This document shows, one piece after another, positions 26,342-39,300 of a stretch of DNA of 64,000 nt. Location: contig CAMPDV010000287.1 in the NCBI GenBank assembly GCA_946699065.1, positions 310,001-374,000 on the forward strand, read 5' to 3'. A program made the position numbers and the translations under genes. How positions within the stretch are numbered: position 1 is the stretch's first letter; every line of letters begins with the position of its first letter. This DNA comes from Loxodes magnus (lineage: Eukaryota > Ciliophora > Karyorelictea > Loxodida > Loxodidae). Under the pieces are notes generated by a model, which saw only the letters and a program-made list of their open reading frames with translations, made no database searches and was not told the origin of the DNA.

Positions 26342-28313
26342 TTAACCAAATAAAAGTGAAATCACTTAAATTAATTAATTAATTAATTAAATTAAATTAA
26401 TTTATATATTTAAATTAAAACTTTCTTGCTCTCGAAAAAGAGATTTTAGTTGATTTATTAAGTATAAAATTTGAGGGAAATAAAGATTATATATGAATAG
26501 GAAAATTTATTGATTACTAATCTAAATTATATCTATATATTTTTATTTTTCCTTTATCAATTAAATAAAATAATTTTTAAATCCAAATTATAGACATTTA
26601 TATTTAATTTATGCTTCGTAAGATTTATTTCAAATTAATAACTCAAAAAACAAATTGTAATTTAAATTTTGGAAAGACAAGCAAAAGGAATAAATTATAC
26701 ATATTTCATTTATTTAAACAGATTATAGTTTCTTCAAGATAACTACTGCTTATCTATATCATTCTTTCTTTAGTTTACTAACTTTTAGTGTCTAGATTAC
26801 TGTACTTGAAATGCACATTAAAAAGTAAAACGTAAGTACTTATAGAAATACATTATATTTAATTTTCCTTTTAAGTATTTTAGAATTTTAATACTTAATT
26901 CTAATTTTTAAGTTACCATTGTCTAAGCTGAAAATATAATTAAGTCATAATATATTATTTATTTCTAGAGATGGATCAATATTTTATTTATGAATAATCT
27001 TAAGTCATTATTCTTAACATTATCTAGATGCTGCTCACAATGAAAACTTGATTATTATAAATTCTAGTCTATAAGCCCTTCAAACCTTTTAAAACACTTC
27101 TTATTCTTAATAATTTATCTTTAAGGCAATTTTTCTTTTACTATCTATTTATATTTCTAGCTTATAAGTTTCACTTATTTAATCTACCAAATAGTCACTC
27201 AAAAAGTTATTAATTAAATATATAAATTTAATCCTTTTTTAGTTTATATAAATCATATTCATTCTATAATATACTTATTTATACTTTGATAAGTCTTTTA
27301 TATTATACGAGTATTTAATATGCTGAATATATTTTTTACTTTAAATGAAAATCTTATAAAAAGCAGAACTTAGGCATCATTTCTTATTTTGGGAATATAA
27401 AGGAAAATAAGCCAATGTACAAAAAAATGAAAGATTAGGAATTAAATATCAAGTATTAGCATAGACTTAGAATTTTTACTCTATTGACTTAATCCATCTA
27501 CAGTCATATGCAATTACTTATAAATACAATTACCTTATGAAATCTTACAATTAAAAAGTTGCATCATACAGTATTTAAATAGAATCTCTATTTTAAAATC
27601 TTACACATGTAAAGAATGATTGATATGAGTTTTATACACATCTTTTATACTAAGTTTAATTTTAAATAGACTGGTAGAAATATACATCTTTAAAGAAAAC
27701 TTAGAAATAAAAAAGCATATAATTTCCACAATAATTATAGGATGGCTATAAATTAATTTAACATATATGTAAAGTTGTAAGCAGACAAATTCAATTTTAA
27801 ATACTATATTTATAAAGTTAATAGACTGTATATATACTTTTGTAATTTGTATCTAAGACTGAGAAAATAACAAAAATAGTGGAAGTAAAAATTATAGTGT
27901 TACTTTAACAATAAGTTAATTGAGTTATTTATAGCTAAAGAGATAAAATAAGCTATAAGATGTAATTACTCTTATATAGCAGAACTTAAAAAAGATAAAT
28001 CCTCTTAATTTTTGTTAAATATCTAAGTTGATCCATAAGTATATTAAAAAGTAGGCTTGTAATAATACATCCCATTTAAACAAAAAAGTAAAACTAATTA
28101 AAAATGAGATTCTTTTATAAGTTATTATTTATCTTATAATTTAAATAATGGAAACTAGAAATTTAAGGTATTTATAAAATAATATTTTTCTCATCTTCAT
28201 TATAAAATAAAGTATGACTTATTTCATAAATTATTTAAATTATAGTAGTTTAGTTTAATTTATAAAGTAATTGGTGTTTATATTTTTATTTAGTTACATA
28301 AATTATAAATAAA
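26342..28313. other. AT-rich intergenic region with a short TTAA-type simple repeat
   Basis: A run built from TTAATTAA/AATTA units lies at about 26365-26405, just after the ORF1-like copy. The remainder shows no gene, finger or RNA. Confidence 0.5.
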
Positions 28314-29762
28314 ATGAATAGCTTTACTCATTGTAAACTATGCTAAAATCAATATGACTCTTTAACTAAACTTCCTAAAGTTCTTAATTGTGGCCATACT
28401 CTTTGTATTAGTTGCTGTTAATGTCTATGCAATAACTCTTTTATCAAATGTCCCTTCGATAATTTCACGTAATGTGATAGTTACTTAAAGCTAAGAACTA
28501 ATCTACTTCTGCTAGATTATATAAAGTAAAGAAGTTAGTAAAACAAAGTAAATAGCATATTAAAGGACTAGAAATAAAAAATAGGATTTCTATCTAATTA
28601 GTTAGGATAGATAGTATAAGACTTGAAGTAGCAAAAGTTATAAACTATTTAAATTATAGAAGAGTAATAAAAACTAATTTTATAGCAAATAGAAACTAAC
28701 TAACTAAATATAAGACAAAAAATAACTTCACTATCTAAAGATTAGAAATAAAATATCAACTGAAATTAAATTAACTAGAGCTCTTTATCGGAGTTAATAA
28801 ATAAATTAAATGAACTAAAGCAAGAGAAATTAATAAATAAAAAGTAAAAAATAAGAGCAGAAATAAAAGATAATTAACTATTAACTTTATTAAAAGAACA
28901 AATAATAGAAATAACAGATATAAGTAATTAAATAAAACAAATAAAATATATGAACAAAGAATAGCAAGTAGAAATTAAGAGTTAATAAAGTATATATAAT
29001 AAAAGTGAGAGTATTTATACATATGAAGATCATTTGAAATAGTTAGCTTAGTTTGGAGATTACGAAGCGAATCGATAATTGGAAGAATATTAGTCACTTA
29101 TATAAAAATCTTATATATAGGAAAATAATGCAGCACTGGAAGCACTAACTTTGATGTAACTTTTATTTAGTAGTCCATATGGATCATAAGAGGCAGAAGA
29201 AAATAAAAAAAATTTATTTAATTATTTGAAATAGAATAATGAAAAATAAATAAATTGCATAGTAATGTAAAGATGCGATAACTAAAGGGAAACCTCATGA
29301 AAACCTAATGATTAACCTAATATAATAACTTTTAAAACTAATAAGAAATGCCTTTTCTTTGGCTTTGAAATTTTCAAACCCTAATCTTATGATTAATAAT
29401 CAAGAATTACAATGCTAATGATTATTTAAGGTGATAAAGCGAAGGACAATAATATATCTAATATAAAATTTTTTACTAAAGATAACTTAGTTATATCTTA
29501 TAATCCTTTAGATAAAATACATAGAATCTGAATTATTTAAGATTTAGAAATTTAGCAAGAAATTCCATATACTCTTGTTATTGAGTTAAAGGGTGGTGAG
29601 CTGTAGCAAGCTAATTTGTAATCTTTCCGTTTTAGTATTGATAAAGAAGATTTTAATGTGTAAATTTTGGAAACATAAAATGTTTGGGATAGGTAAGAAC
29701 ATAACTTATGGTACAAGCAAGGTCCTTTAGTAAATTTGCTGTTTAGAAATATCTAGCACTGA
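28314..29762 (+). CDS. RING finger protein with coiled coil and PHR-like domain (482 aa)
   Basis: ATG at 28314 and TGA at 29760-29762 enclose 483 codons in frame. It is a clear paralog of the 15621 gene: RING (CKLC, VLNCGHTLCISCC, IKCPFD), the linker LLFSSPYGSQEAEE, and a C-terminal PHR-like sandwich (ITFKTNKKCLFFGFEIF, FNVQILETQ, QGPLVNLLF). Both proteins end at a TGA in the equivalent position, which supports TGA as the real stop. It differs by about 130 extra residues of Gln/Lys/Ile-rich coiled coil between RING and linker, which would help it oligomerise. The role is probably a ubiquitin ligase. It stands alone in AT-rich DNA and has no neighbour close enough to form a cluster. Confidence 0.82.
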
Positions 29763-32300
29763 TTTCATCCATAATAAACTTTAAAATATTTTGATATTTA
29801 AATTTTTTTTATTTCATAAACAATAAGGAAAAAGTTTTAAGCTATTTATCATTTTTATGAAAATAGGTATAAATTTAGTCTCTTTTTGTATGAAACATTT
29901 TTAAAATATCTAATAATCAGATTTCTAATTTGTTTCAATGAAAAAAATTACTAGCTATATATGCTCGAGTTTCGATATTTATTTTCTGAATTTATTTTTT
30001 TATTTAAAGAAGCTATATTCATATTCCATTTTACTTTATATAGCCTTTTCTTTCAATAATCTTTATACTTTTATTAACTTGCTTGATTATTTCTCTATAT
30101 ATCAAAGATAAAATTAGTGGGCTTTAAAAATTATTTTTGGTTCAGATATTTATTTTTCTTTTAGACATCAGAAAAAAATTAATATCTTTATGAAGATGCA
30201 GATAAAAAAGTAAGTTGTAGGTAAAAATTTGATCTAAAAAGAAAATTTAAGATAATCTATTAAAATTTCAATAAAAAACTAATTAGGCAACAAATAATTA
30301 AAGTTAAACTAGTTTTCTATTCAATTTGTTTTCAAGAACTTTTGAACAGTCTATGATCTTAGATAACATTTATAGATGAAAAATAACTGAACTGTATTAT
30401 TTAATATATGTATTTAATATTTTATTTAGTGAAAAGAAATAATCAAGTTAGATAGATTTTAATATGAAATTAAATAATTTTAACCTTTCAAATAAGAAGT
30501 TTAAGTGAAATTGATATTTTTCTCTGTTTAAAACCTTCGATCATACATTAAAAAATTAATAAAATGAAAATTAATTTATTTTGCTATAATTTAAGTTCTA
30601 CCAATATCTTTGTCTCTTAAACTTCAAGCAATTTAGAGTATTCAAAAATAAATATAAATATAAAATATGGTAGTCATAATATTGCAGGTATGATTAGATA
30701 ATTATTTGCACATGGTGAATATAATTTAAGGGAGTAGAAACATATAAACTTTATTTTATGGTAAATTTTGTATTGCAAAAAATAATTAAACTAAATTTAG
30801 ATTAAATAGAAATTTTGGGACGAAAAAAGTTTAAATTATAAAAAAGTTAATTAAACTAAAAGTTAAAGCTAAATATTATTTTTATGTAAAGTAATTATAT
30901 TAAGAAGTAAAAATAAAATATTATAAATATATTAAATAGAATACTTTGCTAATCTCTCAAAAAATTAACTTAGAAAATTAAGGAAAAAGTGGCAAGAAAG
31001 TTTGAGAAAAAAGCAATAGAAACAAGAGAAAACAGGTTCTTCATCAGAAGATAAATTTATCATCAGAACTGTAGAGATAGGTTAACCTTTAAATGAAATT
31101 AGCCAAAAATTCTAAAATAAACAAGACTAAATGCAAAAAATAAATAAAAAATAGATTAATATTAAAATTAAATAATAAATCTCTCTTAGAATATGGATTT
31201 AAATATTAGAATGAAAAAATAAAGTAAGAAAAATTTATAAGGGAAATTTATTTATAAGAGGATAAAAATATATTAATTTCTTTTATCAGAAAAAGATTTA
31301 ATTTTAGTAAGTTATAAATATTTAATAGTAAAATAAAGCTATTTTTAAATAAAAATTATGAAAAAGAAAATTTGCCAGGGTTTTAAAAAATAGCTTAGTA
31401 TGTTAAAAGAGAAAAAAGAATCATAATTCATATAACTCAATAATATGCATCTGATTAAATTGCATTAGTTTTTGAGAGAATTGGTCATATAATAATTATT
31501 AAAATAAAGCAATCAAATTAAAAAGAAAATATAAATATATATAATATATTATTTATTAATTAAAGCTTTTTACATCCAATAGAATAACATAAATATAAGC
31601 TTAATAAATATATTTTAATTCAATTTAATCAAATAATTTAGATAATCAATAAGATTTAGAATATTTTACCTAATTAATTTAGGAAATTAAAATGCTACAG
31701 TAAATTCCAATGTGACTTATAGTATAAATAAGATAAAACAACATCTAAAAAAATGTTTTAAATAAAATTTTCTATTTAATATAATTAAAATCTATTTCTA
31801 GGATTATTTTCTTTTTCATATTTACATTTTAATTGAACTTAAAAACATCTAATACTATCTAAATTATTAAATGTAATTTATAAATTTTTAGATATGTAAA
31901 AAAATAAAATAAAAATGATGGATAAAATTATTTAACTTTACAAGATTTAAGGTTAGTTTAAATATATTTTATCTTTATTTTATATAAATTTATAAATATT
32001 TATCATTAAACAATTTTAAAATTTGAGTTAAAAAAATAAATTTTTTTTAATTTAATAATTAAAAGTAATTATTTATAATGATTCTAATTTGTTTATAATT
32101 TTTGGTTATTAAATAATCAAATAATTTTATCTTAATGAAAATGTATAGTACATATATAAAAAATTATAAGATATTTTAGATTTAAGTAATGTAAATATAT
32201 ATAAAATTTATTAAATATCATTTTTGTAGTAAAATAAAACTTATATTAGCATTATGAAAAATACTAATCTAAGATTAAAATGTGTAATAAATAAATATTA
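29763..32300. other. AT-rich intergenic region containing one dispersed repeat
   Basis: No gene is seen. At about 31140-31300 lies a copy of a dispersed sequence that begins AATCTCTCTTAG and continues with ATTTAAATAT and AAGGGAAATTTAT. Related copies lie near 39180 and 63188, upstream of the two RING/kelch genes. Confidence 0.5.
31178..31300 (+). repeat. Dispersed AATCTCTCTTA repeat, copy 1
   Basis: Shares AATCTCTCTTAG, GGATTTAAATAT and AAGGGAAATTTAT, in order, with 39180-39300. A more diverged relative is at 63188. Function unknown. Here no RING/kelch gene is adjacent, so it is either a remnant of a third copy of that locus or a mobile sequence. Confidence 0.55.
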
Positions 32301-32301
32301 T

Positions 32302-32700
32302 TATAGAGTGCGAAGGATTTTGTTGATGCGCAGCTCTTTCGATATTAATGTTTAATATTAAAAAATGCTCTCTTTTTTTGTCGTTCATTCTATTTGTCCA
32401 ATGAGTTATGTCAGCTTCTCCAAACGAGAAATCTTCTTATAAAAAATTATTCTTAAATTTTGAAATAAATGCTCCAGTCTTCTTGAATAAGATCCAAATA
32501 AGAATTAGTTATTAAGTCATTAATTAGAAAGCCTGTCAGACAAACTTTCATACTGCTAGAGAAAACCCTCGGACAAATTAAACTTGTCTCTTCTGAGCTT
32601 GCCCAGCCTTCCCGTGGTGACATCTAGTGCGAGATTACTAGCAATACAGTATACACTGCACCAGATAACCTACTAATTCTCCTAATTGCGGCAGACATCC
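32302..32700 (+). repeat. Short GC-richer element with conserved head, copy 1 (possibly LINE 5' region)
   Basis: Begins TATAGAGTGCGAAGG and continues TGTTGATGCGCAGCTCTTT, matching heads at 51711 and, on the minus strand, 63843. The body to about 32700 is distinctly less AT-rich than its surroundings, above all 32570-32700, and has no coding motif. It is followed 90 bases later by the LINE coding region, so it may be that element's 5' untranslated part or an independent short element. Confidence 0.55.
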
Positions 32701-32791
32701 TTATTTTTTATATAATAAAAAGATAACTTTATTACTCTTCATATTGTATTTTATTTTTATTTTCTTAGTTTTTATTTATAATTAATGAAAT

Positions 32792-35700
32792 ATGACAAAA
32801 ATAGATTTTCCTCCTATACTAATAAAAGGATATAGGATATACTTTAGAAATGCTGGTAAAGGAGAAGGCGTAAGCTTGATTATTAAAGATGAAATAAATA
32901 GTACTGAATCTATAGTAAATATAGAAACCTAAAATCGATTTGTTTCAGTCAAAATGGAAAATATATTAATCACATCTTGCTATATGCTAGAAAATAATAA
33001 AAGTAGTCTTATTAAAGATTAAGCTTATTATTATATTAATACATATATTGGATAACTTCCAAATAATCCTCATATTGATAGGAGACTTCAATGCTCTATT
33101 ATAAAATTACGGAAATAATACTAAAAAGATTATGATAACACATCTAGATTTTAATAATTCTTGCAATAAACGATCTTTAAACAGTTAATAATACGATTAG
33201 TAATACATGCATACACAAAGAAACGGGAAAATAGTACTGTAATGACTATATTTTAATTAGAAGTAATTTAAATAATAATTAATTTGTAAATTTTTAGGTT
33301 CCCAATGACTGCTTAAAAACTGATCACATTCCAATTACAATTAACTTTTTGTTTAATACAAAATATTATGATGATGATAAAATAATTTAGAGAAAATATA
33401 AAATTAATCGTTTGTAAGATCTAATTGATAGATAAAGATATTAACAATGATTTATACAAATTTGTAATGAATTCTTTCAAATAGATAGAAATTATTTAGA
33501 GTAATATACATGTACATTAGCAGAAAAATTCAAGAAAACGCAGATTCAATACTAGGATCATTTATTCCTGATCCTAAATAAAACAAACTTCCTCAAAATC
33601 TTGCAAGAAAGTATATAGATGAGAAAAGAGCTAACTAAGAGTATAAAGAAACTCAAATTTATTTTGGAAGAATTAATTAATAAGTCCTTAATCTTTTGGA
33701 TCAGCTAATAAACTTTGAAATAAATACAAATATCATCTATGAAAATGGTTAAAAGATTAAGCAAAGAAGAAATTTCTAAATCTTAATGAAGAACCAAAAA
33801 TTATGTTTTCACAAGCGAAAAAGATTCTTAACCTAAAAATGAGAGACCAACGGAACTTTAATTAAGAGCTTAAAAGCCAATTCATTGATTCATGAGAGAA
33901 CTTTGTTTTTAACAAGCATTAAAATCTTACTTAGTAAATACCTTCCTATTTACAAGAATTTAAACTCTTTATGATTTAAGAAATTTAAGAAATTATTCAA
34001 TAAATCCCTAATGGAAAAATAGCTGGTCCAGATGGCATAGAGGGAGCATTATCAAAGTATGGAGGTTATTATCTTACTTTGATTCTCCATTCTTTCTTGA
34101 ATAATATGCTGAGGTTAGGTAGAATACCTGAAGAACTTAATATGTCAATCATTATTCCTATATTTAAAAAAGGAAGCAAAGATGACTGGAAAAAGGGAGA
34201 TCTTTTTCTTTGATGAACTCTATACTAAAAATGAATGATAAAGCTTTAACTAAAAGGTTATATGATTAAATATATAAAAGAAACTTAATTCATGAAAGCT
34301 AGATAGGATTCATGAAAAGGAAATAAACTGCTATTCAAATTTGGACAATATAGTAAATAATAGAATCCTATCGCAAATAAGCAAAAGGGAAGACAAAACC
34401 TTGCCACACTAATAGATGTAGAGAAAATGTTTGATACTATAGAAAGAAGATTGCTTTTCGTTTAACTCAGGAGAGTCAAGCTACCTTTAGGACTTATAAA
34501 TGCACTTGAATCTATCTATAAAAACATAAATTCCTCCTTTCTTATAGATGGAACTTTATCAAGAAAGATAAAATACAATAATGGAGTTATGTAAGGTAGC
34601 TCACATAGTTCAGTGCTTATTTTGCTGTACTATAATATTGTAATAAGATATTTAGAAAGTAAAAGTAACATAATAGGATTCAAATGTAATACTATTGGCA
34701 GAAGCTTCGCATGTAGAGGATGGACAGATGATTTAATTCTCCTATCCAAATCTGAAAAGTCCATGCAGATTTTAATAAATGAAACATAAAAAGTATTCGA
34801 ATGAACTTAATTGAATATTAATACTTCAAAATGCGAAATTATTTAATTCTTAAAAAAGAATCAAAAAGAAGTTAAGTTAAACTTAAAAATAAAAGGCAAC
34901 CCAATTATTTAGAAGTAATAAGTAACATATTTAGAAGTAATTCTTCATCAAAAAAAGAACCTAATTAATCACTGCAAATCGGTTTTAATTAATTATCTGT
35001 CTGCTATGAAACGTGACTCCTTGACATTTTAAGACTTTGTGCCGAACGTTCACGCTTCCTAAAGCAGAATATGGAGGAGAATTAATACCTTGAGCAATCT
35101 AAAATGGAGTTACTGGCATAATAAATAAAATTGATAAAAATAAGAGATTAATAGCAAGGAAAGCCTTCTAAGCATCTGAAAACGCTTTTAATGAGCCCTG
35201 TAATATAGATTTTAACTGAATACCATTTAAACATATTAAGGCTTTGAGGTTTTTTAGATTTTTTTATAAAATGCAATAAGAAAGTATCAACCTTCCATAA
35301 TCAAAGACTCTCTTTATGATAATTGATAGGAAGGATATTAATATAGAGACTAATTAACAAGATTATCTGAATACTACAAAATTGACTTTAATAATTAGGA
35401 ACATAATAGTAGCTTAACTACCTTTACGAAATATGTAAAGAACTAGATTCAAAAAAATTCCATAAAGTAACTTAGTAAAGACTTAAATGTATGCCAACTG
35501 CAAAGATTTTTATAGAATAATTTTGTAACTAATGATAATTCCCAGAAATTACCTATCTGAAACTAAATAAATAATATAGAAAAGAAATAATCAGCATATA
35601 CAAACTCAGAACTTAAAGCTACAACTTTTGAAAGATCTTTAAGACAGACATCACCTTATCGAGAATCCTTATTGCATCTATGGAGAATTGGACAAGCTCC

Positions 35701-36094
35701 AACATATTATGGATTGCAATTGTTGCATAGATATAAGAGAATGGTTAATAACAAAGATTAAATAAGGCGATATAAGAAGATTAATAACTTATGATTGAAA
35801 TTATATCAACTAATTCCCAAAAAACAAAATAGAATACACAGATTTACAAATAAAAATCTTCCACAGGATGCTGGTCAAAGGAGATTGGAATTATTCGAAA
35901 TGGAAAAAGAAGAATGATTGGAAAGTACTGAATCTAATGAAGAGGAAGTAAAAAATCAAGAAAATAGTGAGGAGAACGAGGAAGAAAAGGAATAATAAGA
36001 AGAACTAAAAGAGTAAGTGGAAGAATAGAAAGAATAAATTGATAACTAAGATAATCAAGCCTAAATATAAGATGAAGATGAAAGCGGGAGATGA
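32792..36094 (+). mobile_element. Non-LTR retrotransposon (LINE) ORF2, degenerate
   Basis: The 5' part matches an AP-type endonuclease: ILIKGYRIYFRNAGKGEGVS near 32800 and the LIGDFNA motif at about 33078-33095. Reverse transcriptase follows: PNGKIAGPDGIEGALSKYG near 34010, IPIFKKGSKDDWKKGD near 34160, GVMQGSS near 34580, and GWTDDLILLS at 34718-34747, a variant of the usual F/Y-A-D-D box. Then comes a C-terminal Cys/His piece (NPYCIYGELDKLQHIMDC near 35670). The tail is strongly acidic (MEKEEWLESTESNEEEV) and ends at TGA 36092-36094. Motifs lie in different frames, so several frameshifts are present, notably between the endonuclease start and GDFNA and within the first third of the RT. It reads TAA/TAG as Gln and TGA as Trp, as the host does. 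An inactive old copy. Confidence 0.85.
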
Positions 36095-37205
36095 AAAATT
36101 TATTAATAATTCTAAAGCATCTTTAATTGAAGGAAGTAATTCTAACAATTAAAGATGCAGCCAGACTATTTTAGTTTAGGTTTAAGCATAGTACTACTAA
36201 TTGTCTATATTTATAAGATAGCTAATTGAAACAAAAGTATCTGATTAGCAATAAATCTACATGATATAGACTATGCTCTATTTCTACCTATTTACTATCT
36301 ATTTTATGACTAACTATGTAATAGTAAAATGTATTGTAATATTTAGCATTATTGAAAAGCTTAATGTATAAAAATAGTAAATTTGAAAGAGTATAAATTT
36401 CCTATATGATGTATATTAAACTAAAATAAAATTTCTTATATAAATTATTTAATAATATTTTATATATATTAATTATAAGTTGAAAATTCTAGCAAAAAAG
36501 GAAGCAAGCAAATATATCATGTAACCATTTTAAGTAAAATAATTGTTTAAATTAGTAATAAAGTTATTATAAATGAATATGTATTCAGATATTTTAATAT
36601 ATAATAGCTATTTTAATATCTATCTATATTTAAAGATGCTTAATATTTAGCTCTTTAATTCTAAAAGGTTAGTATTATTATATAAGCTTGTATGGAATTA
36701 TCATTTTAATCTACTTAAATAATTAAATAATTTTAGATAAATAAAATTATTTATTTACATTTGCTATAAAATTAGAGCCTATTATTTTATTTTTACTAGT
36801 AGATATCTTCGTAGCTAGTTTTTACCCTAAAGTTATAAATTATGTATAATAATTTTATTGAGATATAAATGTTAATAAGAGATTTTTCCATGAGAATCTT
36901 AAAGATAAATTAAACTTAACTTCTAAATATAGCTATTAATAATAAGAATTCTAATTTTATCAAATTATAAGACAGATAATAATTCAAATTATTTACTTAA
37001 ATAGTTCAATATTTATAAAAATTATCAAGTAACCATAAATACATTTATACTATTTCACTACTAAATATCAACTAACTAGATCAAACTCTTCAAACATTAC
37101 ATATATATATTATACATTATTCATTTATTTAACTATTAATTAAATTTATTATTTTAATATTTAATACTTATATATAAATAATATTATCATTTTAAATTAT
37201 ATTAG

Positions 37206-38725
37206 TCAGTCAATTCTTTTTAATGCTATATAGCTCAAATTTACTAAGTCGATCTTTAATACTGAATCTCTATCTTATTCATAAGCAAAAACATATCCAA
37301 ACTTCTCTCTTACTTTCATCTCTGTTAAAGCAGCAACATTTTTAAAAATTTATCTTTATTCTCATTATTCTTTGTTTCTTTTATATATTCTTCTTGAATA
37401 TTCTTATGTTTAAAAAATTTTAATACCTCCAATTATAACTAAAGGTTCTAAGCACACTATAGGTCAAGCGACAGCTTCAGGAAGATTCAAATCACACTTA
37501 CTCCATCTATCTCTCTATATATTATACTTTCATATGTCTTTTAAAGTTTATCCTTTCTAATTTAATCCTCCAAAAGAATAAATATTTTATTCATCTTTAT
37601 TTACTACTAATGTTTAAAAAGTTATTTAAAAAGGAAATTAAGAACAGTTCTATCATTTATTTTCATTTCCTATTTTTAACTTTTCTACTGATTATAATAT
37701 CTGTCCATTTCTAGAAGCACCTCCAACTACATAAATATGATCTTAAGCTGCTGCTATTCCAAATCCAGATCTTCCTTCAATAAGATTGCTTAGTTTTTTA
37801 AATTTACCTTCATAATCAATTTATCAAGTTTCTTTTATTCCTTAAACCTATTTTTAAGATATTCCTCCAATTAAATATAATTTGCTTTAATATTCTATAC
37901 TATTAGCTGCTAAGGGAATTATATTTTAAGTTTTTATTTATCGCAATTATTCTTTTTCGATATTAAATAATCATAAATTTTTAGTTTCATCCTAAAAATA
38001 GTGAATATACGTAGAATCTTTTAACTTTAATTATTTTTATTTTATTTAATTTATATTTAACTAAATCATCTTTTATTCTTATAGATTTATATTTTCTTAT
38101 AGTTTCTTTCTTATTAGTGAGATGTAATTTTGATTTATTAAATTTCTAAGTAAAAGTATAAAATTTTATTTTTAAGTTTATAAGATTTTAATGTTTTAAT
38201 TTTATTACTTTTATATCATTTATTTTTAGTCTAAATTTTATATTTCAAAAATACTTTTTAAATTTAATTTAGAAATTATATTTCTATCTCTTATTCAATT
38301 CTATAAGATCTTTATTTTCTAATCTAAATAAAAAACACTTTAAGATTATATTTCTTTATTCCTAAGATTACTTTATACTATTAAGTTAATAAGTAACTTA
38401 CTAATATTTTATTATTTCTTAGTAATAGTAAAAGCTTTTTCTATTATTTACCTCTATATATCTTTTAACTTCTATTTAGTATTCTAACCTTTTTAGATTT
38501 ATTATTCTTTCTCTTATATCTTTATTATTATATCTGTATAGGTAAATCTTCAAACTTAAAATTATATGCTTTCTCACAAATAGGGCATGACATTAATCCT
38601 TATAATCAGTACTGAGTATTTAAACATAAGCCACAGTAAATATGTCCACAAGGTAAAGCAGTTGGAAGAGCGTTAGTTAAGTTGTAATCTTCCAAGCAGA
38701 TTAAGCACTTTGGTAAGGCTTACAT
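37206..38725 (-). CDS. RING/coiled-coil/kelch protein, copy A
   Basis: Starts at ATG 38725 with a C3HC4 RING (CLICLEDYNL, PCGHIYCGLCLNTQYW, SCPICEK). The Trp of QYW is TGA. A Lys/Ile/Gln-rich coiled region follows, then kelch blades in another frame: KLYLIGGIS, HIYVVGGASRNGQ, NIYSFGGLNQKGQTLKDIW, LVIIGGI, ending VLKIDLVNLSYIALKRID and TGA at 37206. Kelch Trp residues (NKW, DIW, AVAW) are TGA. RING and kelch frames differ by two bases, and the same offset is kept in copy B, so an intron in the coiled region is more likely than decay. Probably a substrate-binding ubiquitin ligase. The exon junction was not located. Confidence 0.82.
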
Positions 38726-39179
38726 TTTATTATAATTTAGATAAAAAGTGAGGTTAAATAGTAAATTTATAACAGTAAGTATCAAAAATAAAGTATGATA
38801 AATATAAAATTTATATAGATTATATTTAAATATAATTTGCTTAAAATAACTGGTCTTATATAAGAGTCTAAAATAATAATAAATAGTTGATAGTAAAAAT
38901 ATAATATAAATAGATAATAATAATATATATAATATTTTAAATATAATTAAAGATTAAATCTATTTTACTATAAAAATTATAGATTTTTTAATCTTAAAGA
39001 TAGTCTAAATATTATATTCGTTTATGCTATAATATTTTTTATAAATTTGTATAAAATTAGATAACTAAAGATTTTGACTAAAGGTAATTTTTTATTAAGT
39101 TAAGGATTTTAATAGAATTTTCAATAATTTATTTTTTGCTCGAAGAAATTAAAAAAAATTAGAATAAAAACTAAGTGAT

Positions 39180-39300
39180 AAATCTCTCTTAGTATTTGGA
39201 TTTAAATATCATACTTTAAATATTAAAATAAAAAATAATAAAATTAAAATATTATAAGGGAAATTTATATTAAGGATAAAATATATTAATAACTATTTAA
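39180..39300 (+). repeat. Dispersed AATCTCTCTTA repeat, copy 2
   Basis: Lies about 450 bases upstream of the start of the copy A RING/kelch gene. It shares AATCTCTCTTAG, GGATTTAAATAT and AAGGGAAATTTAT with 31178-31300. The equivalent place in copy B (63188) keeps AATCTCTCTTA and ATTTAAATA. It could be a promoter-region element. Confidence 0.5.

Noticed and set aside
32302-32700. Coding sequence in the GC-richer leader before the LINE
   Set aside because: No frame gives motif-bearing text; treated as non-coding leader or short element.
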